The notes beneath the pieces were generated by a model that saw only the letters and a list, made by a program, of their open reading frames with translations, made no database searches and was not told where the DNA came from. DNA of 60,669 nucleotides from Algicola sp. (lineage in GTDB: Bacteria > Bacteroidota > Bacteroidia > Flavobacteriales > Flavobacteriaceae). Positions 36,927 through 45,401 of the stretch are shown here, in pieces. Each line of letters starts with the position of its first letter. The first letter of the stretch is position 1. Position numbers and translations under genes: made by a program. The DNA lies in assembly GCA_018222915.1 (NCBI GenBank), contig JAAEZI010000004.1, positions 73,722 through 134,390 of the forward strand, in the 5' to 3' direction.

Positions 36927-37787
36927 ATGATTTTAATTGTTGATAGCGGATCCACGAAATGTGATTGGATTGCCGTGGATAAAAATGGTGAGCAGCTTCA
37001 TGAAAAGATCCGAACCAAAGGACTAAATCCTGCCATATTAAAAGAAAAAAAGCTTAAAAAAATTATTCGTGAGAGTCAGGAGCTGATGCAGTTTAAAGAT
37101 GATGTGAAATACGTCTATTTTTATGGTGCGGGCTGTGGAACTGACAAGCCAAGAACGATGTTGGCACATGTGTTACAATTTATTTTCTTGAATGCGCAAG
37201 TCGACGTCCAAGAAGATACCATGGCAGCGGTTAGAGCTACTTTAAATCATGATAATGAAGCTGCTGTCGTTTGTATTATGGGTACTGGTTCTAACTGCAG
37301 TTTTTTTAACGGCGAGCAACTAGTCCAAAAAGTACAATCGCTAGGTTACAGTTTAATGGACGAGGCTTCTGGTAACTATTATGGTAAAGAACTTATAAGG
37401 GATTACTATTTCAATCACATGCCTGAGGATATTAAAGTAGCTTTTGAGCATAAATATAACCTAGATGCCGATTTTATTAAATACAATCTCTACAAGCAAC
37501 CGAATCCAAATGCCTATTTGGCCACATTTGCGGAATTTATGTTTTTGAACAAAGATTCCGAATATATTCGAGAGTTGATTAAAAAAGGTATCCGCTTATT
37601 CGCCAAGAACATGATTTTTCAATATAAAGAGAAATTAGCTACTTGCCCTGTGCATTTTGCAGGTTCTATTGCGTTCTTTTCTGAAACTGAAATACGTGAA
37701 GTTGGTGAGGAAATGGGCTTTACGGTTGGTAATTTTGAACGTCGACCTATTGAAGGCCTTGTGAGCTATCACACCAATAAATTGTAG
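36927..37787 (+). CDS. BadF/BadG-type sugar kinase, probably N-acetylglucosamine kinase
   Basis: A 286-residue ASKHA-fold kinase. The phosphate-1 line is VDSGSTKCDWIAV (D6), the phosphate-2 line is IMGTGSNCSFFNG, and SLGYSLMDEASGNYYGKEL precedes the helical part. Enzymes of this type phosphorylate N-acetylglucosamine or related amino sugars recovered from cell wall or diet. The exact substrate cannot be read from the sequence. mgsA follows after two bases, so the two are coupled; the pfkA-gap block is just upstream. Confidence 0.8.
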   Translation: MILIVDSGSTKCDWIAVDKNGEQLHEKIRTKGLNPAILKEKKLKKIIRESQELMQFKDDVKYVYFYGAGCGTDKPRTMLAHVLQFIFLNAQVDVQEDTMAAVRATLNHDNEAAVVCIMGTGSNCSFFNGEQLVQKVQSLGYSLMDEASGNYYGKELIRDYYFNHMPEDIKVAFEHKYNLDADFIKYNLYKQPNPNAYLATFAEFMFLNKDSEYIRELIKKGIRLFAKNMIFQYKEKLATCPVHFAGSIAFFSETEIREVGEEMGFTVGNFERRPIEGLVSYHTNKL

Positions 37788-37789
37788 CC

Positions 37790-38152
37790 ATGGAAATCGC
37801 CATTATAGCACATGACGGCAAAAAGGCTGAAATGGTTCAATTTTTAAATGAGCATAAGGCACAACTCTTACAAAAGAAAGTCTCACTTATTTCAACAGGA
37901 ACTACAGGTAAGAAAGTAAAAAAGGCAGGCTTCGAAGTGGATCGCTTATTATCAGGTCCATTAGGAGGCGATGCACAAATAGCTGCTAGAGTAGCCGAAG
38001 GAAAATGTCAAATGGTGTTATTCTTTAGAGATCCATTGGCCAAACATCCACATGAACCTGATGTGCTGATGCTGATGCGATTATGTGATGTTCACGATGT
38101 GCCATTAGCTACAAACCCTGCGACGGCTGAGCTCTTGATAAAGGCTATATAG
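37790..38152 (+). CDS. mgsA: Methylglyoxal synthase
   Basis: A 120-residue enzyme that converts dihydroxyacetone phosphate into methylglyoxal and phosphate, a bypass used when triose phosphates pile up. AIIAHDGKKAEMVQF carries H8 and D9, STGTTGKKV is the phosphate-binding loop, D61 lies in GPLGGDAQIAA, and FFRDPLAKHPHEPD holds D81 and H88. It directly follows the sugar kinase and lies close to pfkA and gap, which control the DHAP pool. Its end overlaps the convergent symporter gene by eight bases. Confidence 0.96.
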   Translation: MEIAIIAHDGKKAEMVQFLNEHKAQLLQKKVSLISTGTTGKKVKKAGFEVDRLLSGPLGGDAQIAARVAEGKCQMVLFFRDPLAKHPHEPDVLMLMRLCDVHDVPLATNPATAELLIKAI

Positions 38153-39872
38153 TTCGTTTTAATGCTCTCAATACGATGACACTACAAACGATAGCCGTAA
38201 TAGCTAATCCAATCGCTAAGCCTATTCTGTCATAAATAAAATTTCCGATCGAAAACAAAGCGCTATACACACCTATCACACCAGCGAAAAAGCCAAGTAT
38301 TTTCACACCAAACCCTTTAAATTTAGAGTTATTACCATAAATTAAACTATTAAAGGATGCTAAAGTTTCAGCATCTGATGGCTTAGTTAACAACGTGACA
38401 AGCATCCAGCCTATAGTCGTAACAACGACGCCAATGACCAATTGCCAATGACCAGCAATGACGACCATCGGTTCCTCCATTTTTCCATTTATAAAAAAGA
38501 AGACAGCGATCACAAAAGATATAACCATAGCGGCAATTTCACTGTAAGGATTGATACGACTCCAAAACCAGCGGAGTATAAAAAGTAGCCCTGTACCTGC
38601 ACCAATTTGTAGGAGTAAATTCAAAACTTCTCCAGCCGATTGCAAGAAAAAGGAAAATAGCGCAGCTAATATCATGAGTGATACTGTAGAAATTCGCCCA
38701 ATCAATACTTGGTCTTTGTCTGAGGCTTCTGGTTTTATAAAACGTTTATAGAAGTCATTAACAATATACGAGCTTCCCCAATTTAATTGTGTAGAAATGG
38801 TACTCATAAAAGCGGCAATTAACGATAGTAATACAATACCTATTAAGCCCGAAGGTAAATACGTCATCATGGCGGCATAAGCAACATCTTCGCCTTGCAT
38901 TGATTGAGATAATCCAGGAAACGCTTGATTGATACTTTCTAAATTTGGAAAGATAATCAGAGAGGCTAAACCCACAATAATCCAAGGCCACGGACGAATC
39001 GCATAATGTGCCACATTGAAAAATAAGGTTGCCCAAGACGCGTGTTTTTCGTTTTTAGCGGCCAACATTCGTTGGGCGATATAACCACCACCACCTGGTT
39101 CTGCACCAGGATACCAAGTGCTCCACCATTGTACTGCCAGTGGAATAATAAGCACGGTAATTAAGGCTTCCTTATTACTGAAATCTGGAAGTAAAGCCAG
39201 CTTATCAGAGACATTCACATGAGAAAGTAAATTAGTGGCACCGCCAATTTCTGGTAAATCTATGATGTATAAAGTGGCCCAAATACTACCAATCATCGCG
39301 ATAATAAATTGTATGAAATCGGTTATTAAAACACCTTTGAGTCCGCCAAACGCCGAGTATATCACAACGATAATTGAAGCGTATACGAGCATTTCACCTT
39401 GGGAGATGCCCAGTAAAATATTTGCAATTTTGGCACCAGCTAAACAAACACCAGCCATCGTAATGACATTAAATATGACGCCTAAATAGATGGCTCTAAA
39501 ACCTCTCAGATAACTCGCTACTTTACCACTGTAGCGAAGTTCATAAAATTCGAGATCTGTTGTAATACCACTTCTTCGCCATAATTTCGCATAAAAAAAG
39601 ACGGTTACCATCCCTGTTAATAACATGGCCCACCAAATCCAATTACCCGATACACCATTCTCTCTAACTAATTGTGTCACTAATCCAGGTGTGTCTGCTG
39701 CAAAAGTAGTAGCAACCATACTCACGCCTAGCAACCACCACGGCATATTTCGTCCTGAAAGGAAAAAGGCTTTAGAGTCTTTTCCCGCTTGTTTGGACAC
39801 GTAAATACCAATACCTGCAAAGAGCAAAAGAAAGAAAATGATAATGGTCCAGTCCAGTGTTGAAATATTCAT
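38145..39872 (-). CDS. Sodium:solute symporter (SSS family)
   Basis: A 575-residue inner-membrane transporter with about 13-14 helices. The LeuT-like core is visible: LDWTIIIFFLLLFAGIGIYV, SGRNMPWWLLGVSMVATTFAAD, and the later YGNNSKFKGFGVKILGFF region. The FAADTPGL line at the second helix resembles sugar or inositol symporters of the family. The substrate is not determinable; the nearby BadF-type kinase suggests a sugar, weakly. A -7 box (TAGATTTG on this strand, 39907-39900) lies 28 bases before the ATG. Confidence 0.9.
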   Translation of the reverse strand: MNISTLDWTIIIFFLLLFAGIGIYVSKQAGKDSKAFFLSGRNMPWWLLGVSMVATTFAADTPGLVTQLVRENGVSGNWIWWAMLLTGMVTVFFYAKLWRRSGITTDLEFYELRYSGKVASYLRGFRAIYLGVIFNVITMAGVCLAGAKIANILLGISQGEMLVYASIIVVIYSAFGGLKGVLITDFIQFIIAMIGSIWATLYIIDLPEIGGATNLLSHVNVSDKLALLPDFSNKEALITVLIIPLAVQWWSTWYPGAEPGGGGYIAQRMLAAKNEKHASWATLFFNVAHYAIRPWPWIIVGLASLIIFPNLESINQAFPGLSQSMQGEDVAYAAMMTYLPSGLIGIVLLSLIAAFMSTISTQLNWGSSYIVNDFYKRFIKPEASDKDQVLIGRISTVSLMILAALFSFFLQSAGEVLNLLLQIGAGTGLLFILRWFWSRINPYSEIAAMVISFVIAVFFFINGKMEEPMVVIAGHWQLVIGVVVTTIGWMLVTLLTKPSDAETLASFNSLIYGNNSKFKGFGVKILGFFAGVIGVYSALFSIGNFIYDRIGLAIGLAITAIVCSVIVLRALKRTI

Positions 39873-39899
39873 AATCTTGATTTAGTATGATTAGCAAAA

Positions 39900-39907
39900 C
39901 AAATCTA
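39900..39907 (-). promoter_or_regulatory. -7 box for the symporter
   Basis: The minus strand reads TAGATTTG, a full TAnnTTTG match, 28 bases before the ATG at 39872. The -33 spacing is poor. Confidence 0.4.
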
Positions 39908-39925
39908 ATATTAAAAATCAATAAA

Positions 39926-39957
39926 AAAAGACATTAGTGTGATCACTAATGTCTTTT
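39926..39957 (-). terminator. Terminator after the 140-residue membrane protein gene
   Basis: A 14-bp perfect stem (39926-39939 with 39944-39957), loop TGAT. On the minus strand it runs into seven T. It separates the gene at 39985-40407 from the symporter promoter. Confidence 0.88.
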
Positions 39958-39984
39958 ATGGATAAAATTTGGTTGGTTAGATAA

Positions 39985-40407
39985 TTATTTTATCCATGCT
40001 TTTCTTATGGCCGACTTTGAAAACCAAACTTGTAAGGCACAAACAGCGATAATGGTTAAAGGCATTATTTTACTAACACCTTCAATTTCGATGACATAAT
40101 AAACTTGTTGAACTGTGGCACATAAAAAGGATATGATAAATAGGGTATAAGCCCATTTTTTCCTCATAAGTAAGCCAATACAAGCTAAAGTTCCTGCAAA
40201 AACAGCAATGGCAAAAATAGCGATATACCAAGCTGGATAATCATAATTCATTTCAAATTGTTGCTGTGGCTCCATTTTGGAAATCATTTCTTCAGTCATA
40301 AAGTGCATGGATAAATATGCCATAACACCTAACAAGTTCCAAATGAGAATAATTACACTTACAATCCAAAACCACATAGGCGGTTTCGTGTTTGAATACG
40401 TTGTCAT
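39985..40407 (-). CDS. Four-helix membrane protein
   Basis: A 140-residue protein with four predicted helices (about residues 12-32, 62-82, 88-106 and 115-132). The lines MWFWIVSVIILIWNLLGVMAYLSM and ACIGLLMRKKWAYTLFIISF resemble a common flavobacterial hypothetical family. No function is known to me. It is a single-gene unit between two strong terminator hairpins, so it is probably expressed on its own. Confidence 0.72.
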   Translation of the reverse strand: MTTYSNTKPPMWFWIVSVIILIWNLLGVMAYLSMHFMTEEMISKMEPQQQFEMNYDYPAWYIAIFAIAVFAGTLACIGLLMRKKWAYTLFIISFLCATVQQVYYVIEIEGVSKIMPLTIIAVCALQVWFSKSAIRKAWIK

Positions 40408-40468
40408 AATAAGATTGATTTAGTTAGTTAATAGCAACAATTTATAAAAATAATTAGTAAAAAAACAT

Positions 40469-40515
40469 AAAACCCAACCTAATTTTATGGAAACCATAAA
40501 ATTACATCGGGTTTT
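40469..40515 (-). terminator. Long bipartite hairpin after the 74-residue protein gene
   Basis: An outer stem AAAACCC / GGGTTTT (40469-40475 with 40509-40515) and an inner 11-bp stem TAATTTTATGG / CCATAAAATTA (40480-40490 with 40494-40504), separated by a four-base internal loop. On the minus strand the stem is followed by TATGTTTTTT. It is unusually long for a simple terminator. Confidence 0.75.
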
Positions 40516-40539
40516 AAACACTTAAAAATTATTAATGGT

Positions 40540-40764
40540 TTAATCTTCTACCACATGAAGAACAGGGGTTTTATTCACCCATTTTCCGTTTTTAGATTCA
40601 CCAAGAATTAATACGTCTTTCGTTTGTTCGTATTCTTTGATGGTACGCATCATTTGTTCTTTGGTATCTCTGTGTAGCTTGATTCCGGTATTCTTACCTT
40701 TATTTCTTATTTCGATATAAAATCCGTCTCTGAATTTAATCGGTCTTGTTGGAGGTCTTCCCAT
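40540..40764 (-). CDS. Small conserved-looking basic protein
   Basis: The frame opens at 40821, but the start is probably the ATG at 40764 (MGRPPTRPIKFRDGFYIEI), giving 74 residues; an ATG at 40794 is the other option. The start choice rests on the AT-rich TATATTTT at 40810-40803, which would be the -7 box. The N-terminal GRPP is AT-hook-like; the rest is a small alpha-beta protein with KEQMMRTIKEYEQTKDVLIL and GESKNGKWVNK. A DNA- or RNA-binding role is possible from charge and size alone. Related proteins are common in Flavobacteria, to my recollection, but unnamed. Confidence 0.65.
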   Translation of the reverse strand: MGRPPTRPIKFRDGFYIEIRNKGKNTGIKLHRDTKEQMMRTIKEYEQTKDVLILGESKNGKWVNKTPVLHVVED

Positions 40765-40961
40765 GAATATGTATTTGTAGTAATAGTCTTGCATATTAAT
40801 AAAAATATATACAATATGCAAGCGAATTAAATTTAATTCAAAACTAATCTTTTTTAAATCTCAAAAATTGAATAATTCATAAGATTTACTAATTGAAGTA
40901 TAGCTGTCTGCTATACCAAAAAGTTTTCATATTTTTAGTGTCATCTCAACAGATTACAGAC

Positions 40962-42032
40962 ATGAAACTACATAAAAAGAAAAAATCCTATCGCGCTTCC
41001 AATTTGCCTCCAGGAACGATGGCTTACAAAGGTAAAAAGCAGACAGTTACGACGAATATTGAGATTGTCAACTATTCCAAAGATCACTATAAAATGTTTC
41101 ATTCTAACAATGTTGAGGACGCCTTTAATTTTAAAGGAAATGACCATGTGACATGGATTAACATTAACGGACTGAATAACTTAGAGGATATTGAAACGGT
41201 AGGATTACATTACAATCTTCATCCATTAACCTTAGAAGATATTGTCAATACGAATCAAAGGCCAAAGTTGGAAGAGTTTGAAAATTATTTATTTATCGTT
41301 TTTAAGATGTTATATATTAAAAATGATACTGAACTACATTATGAGCATATGAGTTTGATTGTTGGGGAAGACTATGTGTTAACATTTCAAGAAGCTGATG
41401 GCGATGTTTTTGATGATTTAAGGGAACGTCTATCTACGTCCAAGGGACGCATAAGAACACAAGGCTCTGATTACTTAATGTATACGCTTTTAGACGCTAT
41501 TGTCGATAACTACTTTACAGTGATTGAGGCTTTCGGAGATCGTGTAGAAGACTTAGAAAGCGCCTTATTCCAGTCTGAAAGCGCTAACAATGATACACCT
41601 GGCGTTATTCAAGACTTAAAACAAGAAATCTTAAAAATGCGTCGCTCAATTTATCCATTACGAGAGGTCATCAACCGAATGGAAAAGACGGATTGTGTGT
41701 TTATTGAGGAAAAAACTCACAGCTATTTGAGAGATTTATACGATCATATTATACAAGTGAGTGAATCTGTAGATCTTTATCGTGAGATGATCTGGAGTTT
41801 GATGGATATGTACATGACCATCATAAGTAATAAAATGAATGAAATCATGAAAGTGCTGACCATTATAGCAACGATTTTCATACCGCTCACGTTTATTGCT
41901 GGTATCTATGGCATGAATTTTAAGAACATGCCCGAATTACGTACTGAAAACGGGTATTTTATACTTCTTGGCGTTATGTTCGTACTCTTCATTTTTATGT
42001 TAATCTATTTTAGGAGAAAGCGCTGGCTTTAA
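40962..42032 (+). CDS. corA: Magnesium/cobalt transporter CorA
   Basis: An inner-membrane channel for Mg2+ uptake, pentameric in the family. The ATG at 40962 (MKLHKKKKSYRAS) gives 356 residues; the upstream TTG at 40893 is not supported. The cytoplasmic domain has VTWININGLNNLEDIETVG and LHPLTLEDIVNTNQRPKLEEF. The two C-terminal helices flank the GMN selectivity motif in IAGIYGMNFKNMPEL, and the end FRRKRWL is basic. A TATTTTTA box 30 bases upstream may be its promoter. It heads a run of ion and stress genes. Confidence 0.95.
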   Translation: MKLHKKKKSYRASNLPPGTMAYKGKKQTVTTNIEIVNYSKDHYKMFHSNNVEDAFNFKGNDHVTWININGLNNLEDIETVGLHYNLHPLTLEDIVNTNQRPKLEEFENYLFIVFKMLYIKNDTELHYEHMSLIVGEDYVLTFQEADGDVFDDLRERLSTSKGRIRTQGSDYLMYTLLDAIVDNYFTVIEAFGDRVEDLESALFQSESANNDTPGVIQDLKQEILKMRRSIYPLREVINRMEKTDCVFIEEKTHSYLRDLYDHIIQVSESVDLYREMIWSLMDMYMTIISNKMNEIMKVLTIIATIFIPLTFIAGIYGMNFKNMPELRTENGYFILLGVMFVLFIFMLIYFRRKRWL

Positions 42033-42142
42033 CATAATTTAAGTTAATCACATCTTCAAAGGGTTAAAGGTTGTTAAACCCTATGGAAATCGTAAAATAG
42101 CACATAGGTTCTATGGTATAAATAACTTTAAAACTATATCAT

Positions 42143-42646
42143 TTGAGCTATCTTAACATTCAAGACGATAAATTAATACCAGTAGTTGTTGAACTTAATA
42201 CACTACTGGCAAACTATCATGTTTACTACCAAAAATTAAGAAATTTCCACTGGAACAGGCTTGGTGAAAATTTTTTTGACCTTCATAATAAATTGGAAGA
42301 ACTCTATACAGACGCGAGATCTAAAATAGACGGGATCGCGGAACATATTCTTACTTTGAGACATCATCCCATGAGTAAATTATCCGATTACTTGGACATT
42401 TCAAAAGTAAAAGAGTCATCGCCACTTCAGTCGGATATGAGTATGGTCACTGAACTAATCAAGGACCATAATATCCTGCTAGATCAAATGTCTAAAGTCT
42501 TAATAAAGGCCAATGTTGCTAAAGATAAAGACACCATCGATTTAATTAATATATATATCAAGGAATTGGAGACGGATAGCATGATGCTGAATGATTGGGC
42601 TAAGAAAAGTGCTGAAAACTCTGAAAGAAGCGTGGTAGAAGCCTAA
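42143..42646 (+). CDS. dps: Dps-like ferritin protein
   Basis: A 167-residue Dps/ferritin-like protein. The ferroxidase-site helix lines are LRNFHWNRLGENFFDLHNKL and EELYTDARSKIDGIAEHI, holding the His, Asp and Glu residues of Dps. It would oligomerise as a 12-mer shell that oxidises and stores iron and shields DNA. The start is TTG at 42143: the frame is closed by TAA 22 bases upstream and no ATG exists, and SYLNIQDDKLIPVVVELN is the conserved start. It lies between corA and mscS, a plausible stress setting. Confidence 0.92.
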   Translation: MSYLNIQDDKLIPVVVELNTLLANYHVYYQKLRNFHWNRLGENFFDLHNKLEELYTDARSKIDGIAEHILTLRHHPMSKLSDYLDISKVKESSPLQSDMSMVTELIKDHNILLDQMSKVLIKANVAKDKDTIDLINIYIKELETDSMMLNDWAKKSAENSERSVVEA

Positions 42647-42793
42647 TAATTGCTGAAGGCATTGATGTAACGCATCAATATTATGATGAAATGAGCAAAT
42701 CTTATCAGCCCTTGTGTCATATATTGATTTTGACGTTTAGATAGGTCTATAACGTCCGAAAACATGTTAACCTAAACAAGCAAAATTTAAAAA

Positions 42794-43699
42794 ATGAAAG
42801 AGCAATTAAACACCGCATTTGCCAACTTATCAGAAAAATTAATGGGATGGCTCGATGCGATTATTCAGAACATCCCTAACCTTATACTGGCATTAATTGT
42901 ATTGGCTGCCGCCTACTTTGTAGCCAAATATGTTAATAAATTCACTTATAAATTGGTATCCAAGAAAGTGGACCAGGAATCCATAAGTAGCATGATTGCA
43001 CGTATTTGTGCAGTGACGGTTGTGCTTATTGGATTATTCTTGGCATTGGGAATAATGGATTTGAGTAAAACCCTCACTTCTTTATTAACAGGTGCTGGTG
43101 TTGCCGGTTTGGTCATAGGTTTGGCTTTACAAGGCACATTATCCAATACGATTGCAGGAATTGTCATTTCATTCAGGAAAAAAATACAGATTGGGAATTG
43201 GGTAGAAACCAATGGTTTTTCTGGGGAAATCATCGATATCAATTTGAAAGATTTCACGATGAAAGAAGCAGATAACAACATTGTTGTGATTCCTAATAAG
43301 ATGATTTTAGAGAATCCTCTTAAAAACTATTCATTGACCACTAAAATGCGTGTGTTTTTGGAGTGTGGTGTTGGATACGAATCTGATTTAGAAGCGGTTG
43401 AACGCATTACTAAAGAAACTATAGCGAATTCTTTTGAGCAGGTTGAGAAGGCTGAAGACGTCGAGTTTTATTACACAGAATTCGGTAGCAGCTCTATCAA
43501 TTACCTTTGTCGATTTTGGATTGATGCCGAAAGTATGCTAGAGAAATTGCGTGCCAAAACAAGAGCTATCATTGAAATCAAAAAAGCCTATGATAAGGAA
43601 GGAATCAACATACCATTTCCAATTAGAACACTTGAATTTAATAATAAACTTTCCGTAGAAAGTCCCAATGGCATGGAAGAGAGTTTTTCTGAAAATTAA
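42794..43699 (+). CDS. mscS: Small mechanosensitive channel MscS
   Basis: A 301-residue MscS-family channel that releases solutes on hypo-osmotic shock. Three membrane helices lie within residues 25-125. The pore helix has TSLLTGAGVAGLVIGLALQG and TLSNTIAGIVI, with the Gly/Ala spacing of TM3. The beta domain follows with IQIGNWVETNGFSGEIIDI and VVIPNKMILENPLKNYS. The C-terminal alpha-beta domain ends PFPIRTLEF. It is a separate, shorter channel from the one at 46968-48206. Confidence 0.95.
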   Translation: MKEQLNTAFANLSEKLMGWLDAIIQNIPNLILALIVLAAAYFVAKYVNKFTYKLVSKKVDQESISSMIARICAVTVVLIGLFLALGIMDLSKTLTSLLTGAGVAGLVIGLALQGTLSNTIAGIVISFRKKIQIGNWVETNGFSGEIIDINLKDFTMKEADNNIVVIPNKMILENPLKNYSLTTKMRVFLECGVGYESDLEAVERITKETIANSFEQVEKAEDVEFYYTEFGSSSINYLCRFWIDAESMLEKLRAKTRAIIEIKKAYDKEGINIPFPIRTLEFNNKLSVESPNGMEESFSEN

Positions 43700-43827
43700 G
43701 ATCAGATCTTGTGCGTCATTAGGATTAAAACATCATTGATATGAGCAAATAAGCTACAACACTTATAACGATCTTTGATATATCAGTTTGAAAGTCAGAC
43801 TAGAAAAGAATTAAAATCATAGAAATC

Positions 43828-44055
43828 ATGAAAAAATTAGTATGGATATTATTAGTGGCATTTACATTGAGTACAGCTTTTACAAGTTGTAGAGATGAGA
43901 AAACACCAGATGAAAAAGTGGAGGAAGCTGTTGATGATATGAAAGAAGATTTAGAGGAAGCATCTGATGATGTGAAAGATGCCGCAGAAGATTTACAAGA
44001 TGAAATCGATGAAGCTGCAGAAGAGGCAGAGGAGCAAACAGACGATAACCAATAA
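43828..44055 (+). CDS. Small acidic lipoprotein
   Basis: A 75-residue protein with a lipoprotein signal (LSTAFTSC, lipidated Cys21). The mature part is almost entirely Asp, Glu, Lys and Ala in heptad-like order (KVEEAVDDMKEDLEEASDD, DAAEDLQDEIDEAAEEAEEQ), so it should form a highly acidic helix. The charged residues directly after the Cys (CRDEKTPDE) might direct it to the outer leaflet in Bacteroidota, though the known export signals differ in detail. It follows mscS and precedes a secreted protein. It could hold a spacer or a metal-binding role; this is unproven. Confidence 0.7.
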   Translation: MKKLVWILLVAFTLSTAFTSCRDEKTPDEKVEEAVDDMKEDLEEASDDVKDAAEDLQDEIDEAAEEAEEQTDDNQ

Positions 44056-44097
44056 TAAGAGCACCTTATTATGAACATAACCATTAAAACAACAAAC

Positions 44098-44643
44098 ATG
44101 AAATATTTAATATATACCTTTTCTTTACTATTGGTAACTGGAGCTTTTGCTCAAGAGCAACCAGTGGATAAAGTAAAGGAAACCAAAGTAAAAACCATTA
44201 AAACTAAAAAGAACGGTAAAACGGTCGAGAATAAAGTAAAAGTAACGACCACCAAAGAGCAAAAGGTCATGACAGACCCTAGCTATAAAGGTACCATTGA
44301 TGCACCTCAAGTTTTTCCTGATGTCAAAGTGACCAAAACGGTGAGTATTGATAATGATCAGGATCCGTTTTATGATTCAGAAGATAAAATTGTCTTCTAT
44401 AACAAAAAAGACAAGAACTATAAGTTTCAATCAAATAAAAGAGGGTTCTTATTGTCTGATGCTAATAATGAGCGAGTTGGAAAGGCCATGCGTTCTTCCA
44501 ACAGTCAATATTACATCTTAGATATCAATAATTACTCAGGTGTCGGCTATTTCAATAAAGACGGTAATTTTATCGTTGAATACTACGATTCTGACACAGA
44601 CATGATGGTCGTTGAGGCCTTTGAGGTGACTTCAAAGTTTTAA
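44098..44643 (+). CDS. Secreted basic-repeat protein
   Basis: The ATG at 44098 (MKYLIYTFSLLLVTGAFAQ) gives a signal peptide and 181 residues; the frame open from 44071 would put extra residues before the signal. After cleavage, a Lys/Thr-rich stretch (KVKETKVKTIKTKKNGKTV, KVKVTTTKEQKVM) leads to a beta-rich domain with DQDPFYDSEDKIVFYNKKD and a YFNKDGNFIVEYYDSDTD end. The polybasic head is the charge opposite of the acidic lipoprotein just upstream. No family recognised. It ends at a strong terminator and closes the corA-dps-mscS block. Confidence 0.7.
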   Translation: MKYLIYTFSLLLVTGAFAQEQPVDKVKETKVKTIKTKKNGKTVENKVKVTTTKEQKVMTDPSYKGTIDAPQVFPDVKVTKTVSIDNDQDPFYDSEDKIVFYNKKDKNYKFQSNKRGFLLSDANNERVGKAMRSSNSQYYILDINNYSGVGYFNKDGNFIVEYYDSDTDMMVVEAFEVTSKF

Positions 44644-44666
44644 AATTTAAATCGTAAACCATAAAG

Positions 44667-44695
44667 AAAGTCTCGATCTATCGAGGCTTTTTTTG
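44667..44695 (+). terminator. Terminator after the secreted basic-repeat gene
   Basis: Stem AAAGTCTCGAT / ATCGAGGCTTT with one T-G wobble, very short loop, then seven T. Confidence 0.83.
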
Positions 44696-44720
44696 TACTT
44701 TTAAATGAAAATAAGAACGT

Positions 44721-45401
44721 ATGCCAACACCTACCTTTTCAAAAGAGATTCTCGAATTTTTTAAAAAACTAGAGAAGCATAATAACCGAGAATGGTTCAA
44801 TGATCATAAGCAGTCTTTCAAGGCGATACAGTCTGATGCCAAAGCAACATATCAAGCCATTTACGACAACTTAAATAAACATGATGTTGTCGATAATTTT
44901 AAACTGTTTAGAATTTATCGTGATGTGCGCTTTTCGAAAAATAAGTTACCCTATAAAACCCATTTTGGAGCCTCGTTCCATAGGAAAAAACCAGAATTAA
45001 GAGGTGGCTATTACGTACATATTCAACCAAATAATGAGTCCTTTATCGCTACAGGATTTTGGGATCCTAACAAAGATGATTTGTTGCGTATCAGACGAGA
45101 ATTTGAACAAGATGATGAAGAAATTAGAACCATCATTGGTGATAAAGACTTTAAATCAGTTTGGGGCGATTTTGTAGGTGATGAGTTAAAAACAGCACCT
45201 CGTGATTTTGACAAAGAGCATCCTGCTATTGACCTCATAAGAAAAAAGCAATTCATTCTTACCAAGACATATACCGATAAAGAAGTTGTTAGTGACCATT
45301 TTATTACCGAAGTGGATAACGCATTTAAAGCTATCAGACCATTCTTTGATTATATGAGTGATGTGCTTACCACCGATTTAAACGGTCAACCACTTATTTA
45401 A
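44721..45401 (+). CDS. DUF2461 family protein
   Basis: A 226-residue protein of DUF2461. The diagnostic lines are FKKLEKHNNREWFNDHKQSF, FRIYRDVRFSKNKLPYKTHF and GGYYVHIQPNNESFIATGFW, followed by RRKKQFILTKTYTDKEVV-like sequence near the end. The family is widespread and cytoplasmic, with no known biochemical activity. It is transcribed alone from the plus strand and ends eight bases inside the convergent Gre-like gene, so the two transcripts overlap at their 3' ends. Confidence 0.9.
   Translation: MPTPTFSKEILEFFKKLEKHNNREWFNDHKQSFKAIQSDAKATYQAIYDNLNKHDVVDNFKLFRIYRDVRFSKNKLPYKTHFGASFHRKKPELRGGYYVHIQPNNESFIATGFWDPNKDDLLRIRREFEQDDEEIRTIIGDKDFKSVWGDFVGDELKTAPRDFDKEHPAIDLIRKKQFILTKTYTDKEVVSDHFITEVDNAFKAIRPFFDYMSDVLTTDLNGQPLI

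Noticed and set aside
40893..40961. Upstream TTG start of corA
   Set aside because: The added residues do not fit CorA, and ATG 40962 lies after a -7-like box.
43800..44099. Minus-strand 99-residue frame opposite the acidic lipoprotein
   Set aside because: It is Ser/Ala-rich only because it is the complement of Asp/Glu-rich codons; the plus strand has a clear lipoprotein signal.
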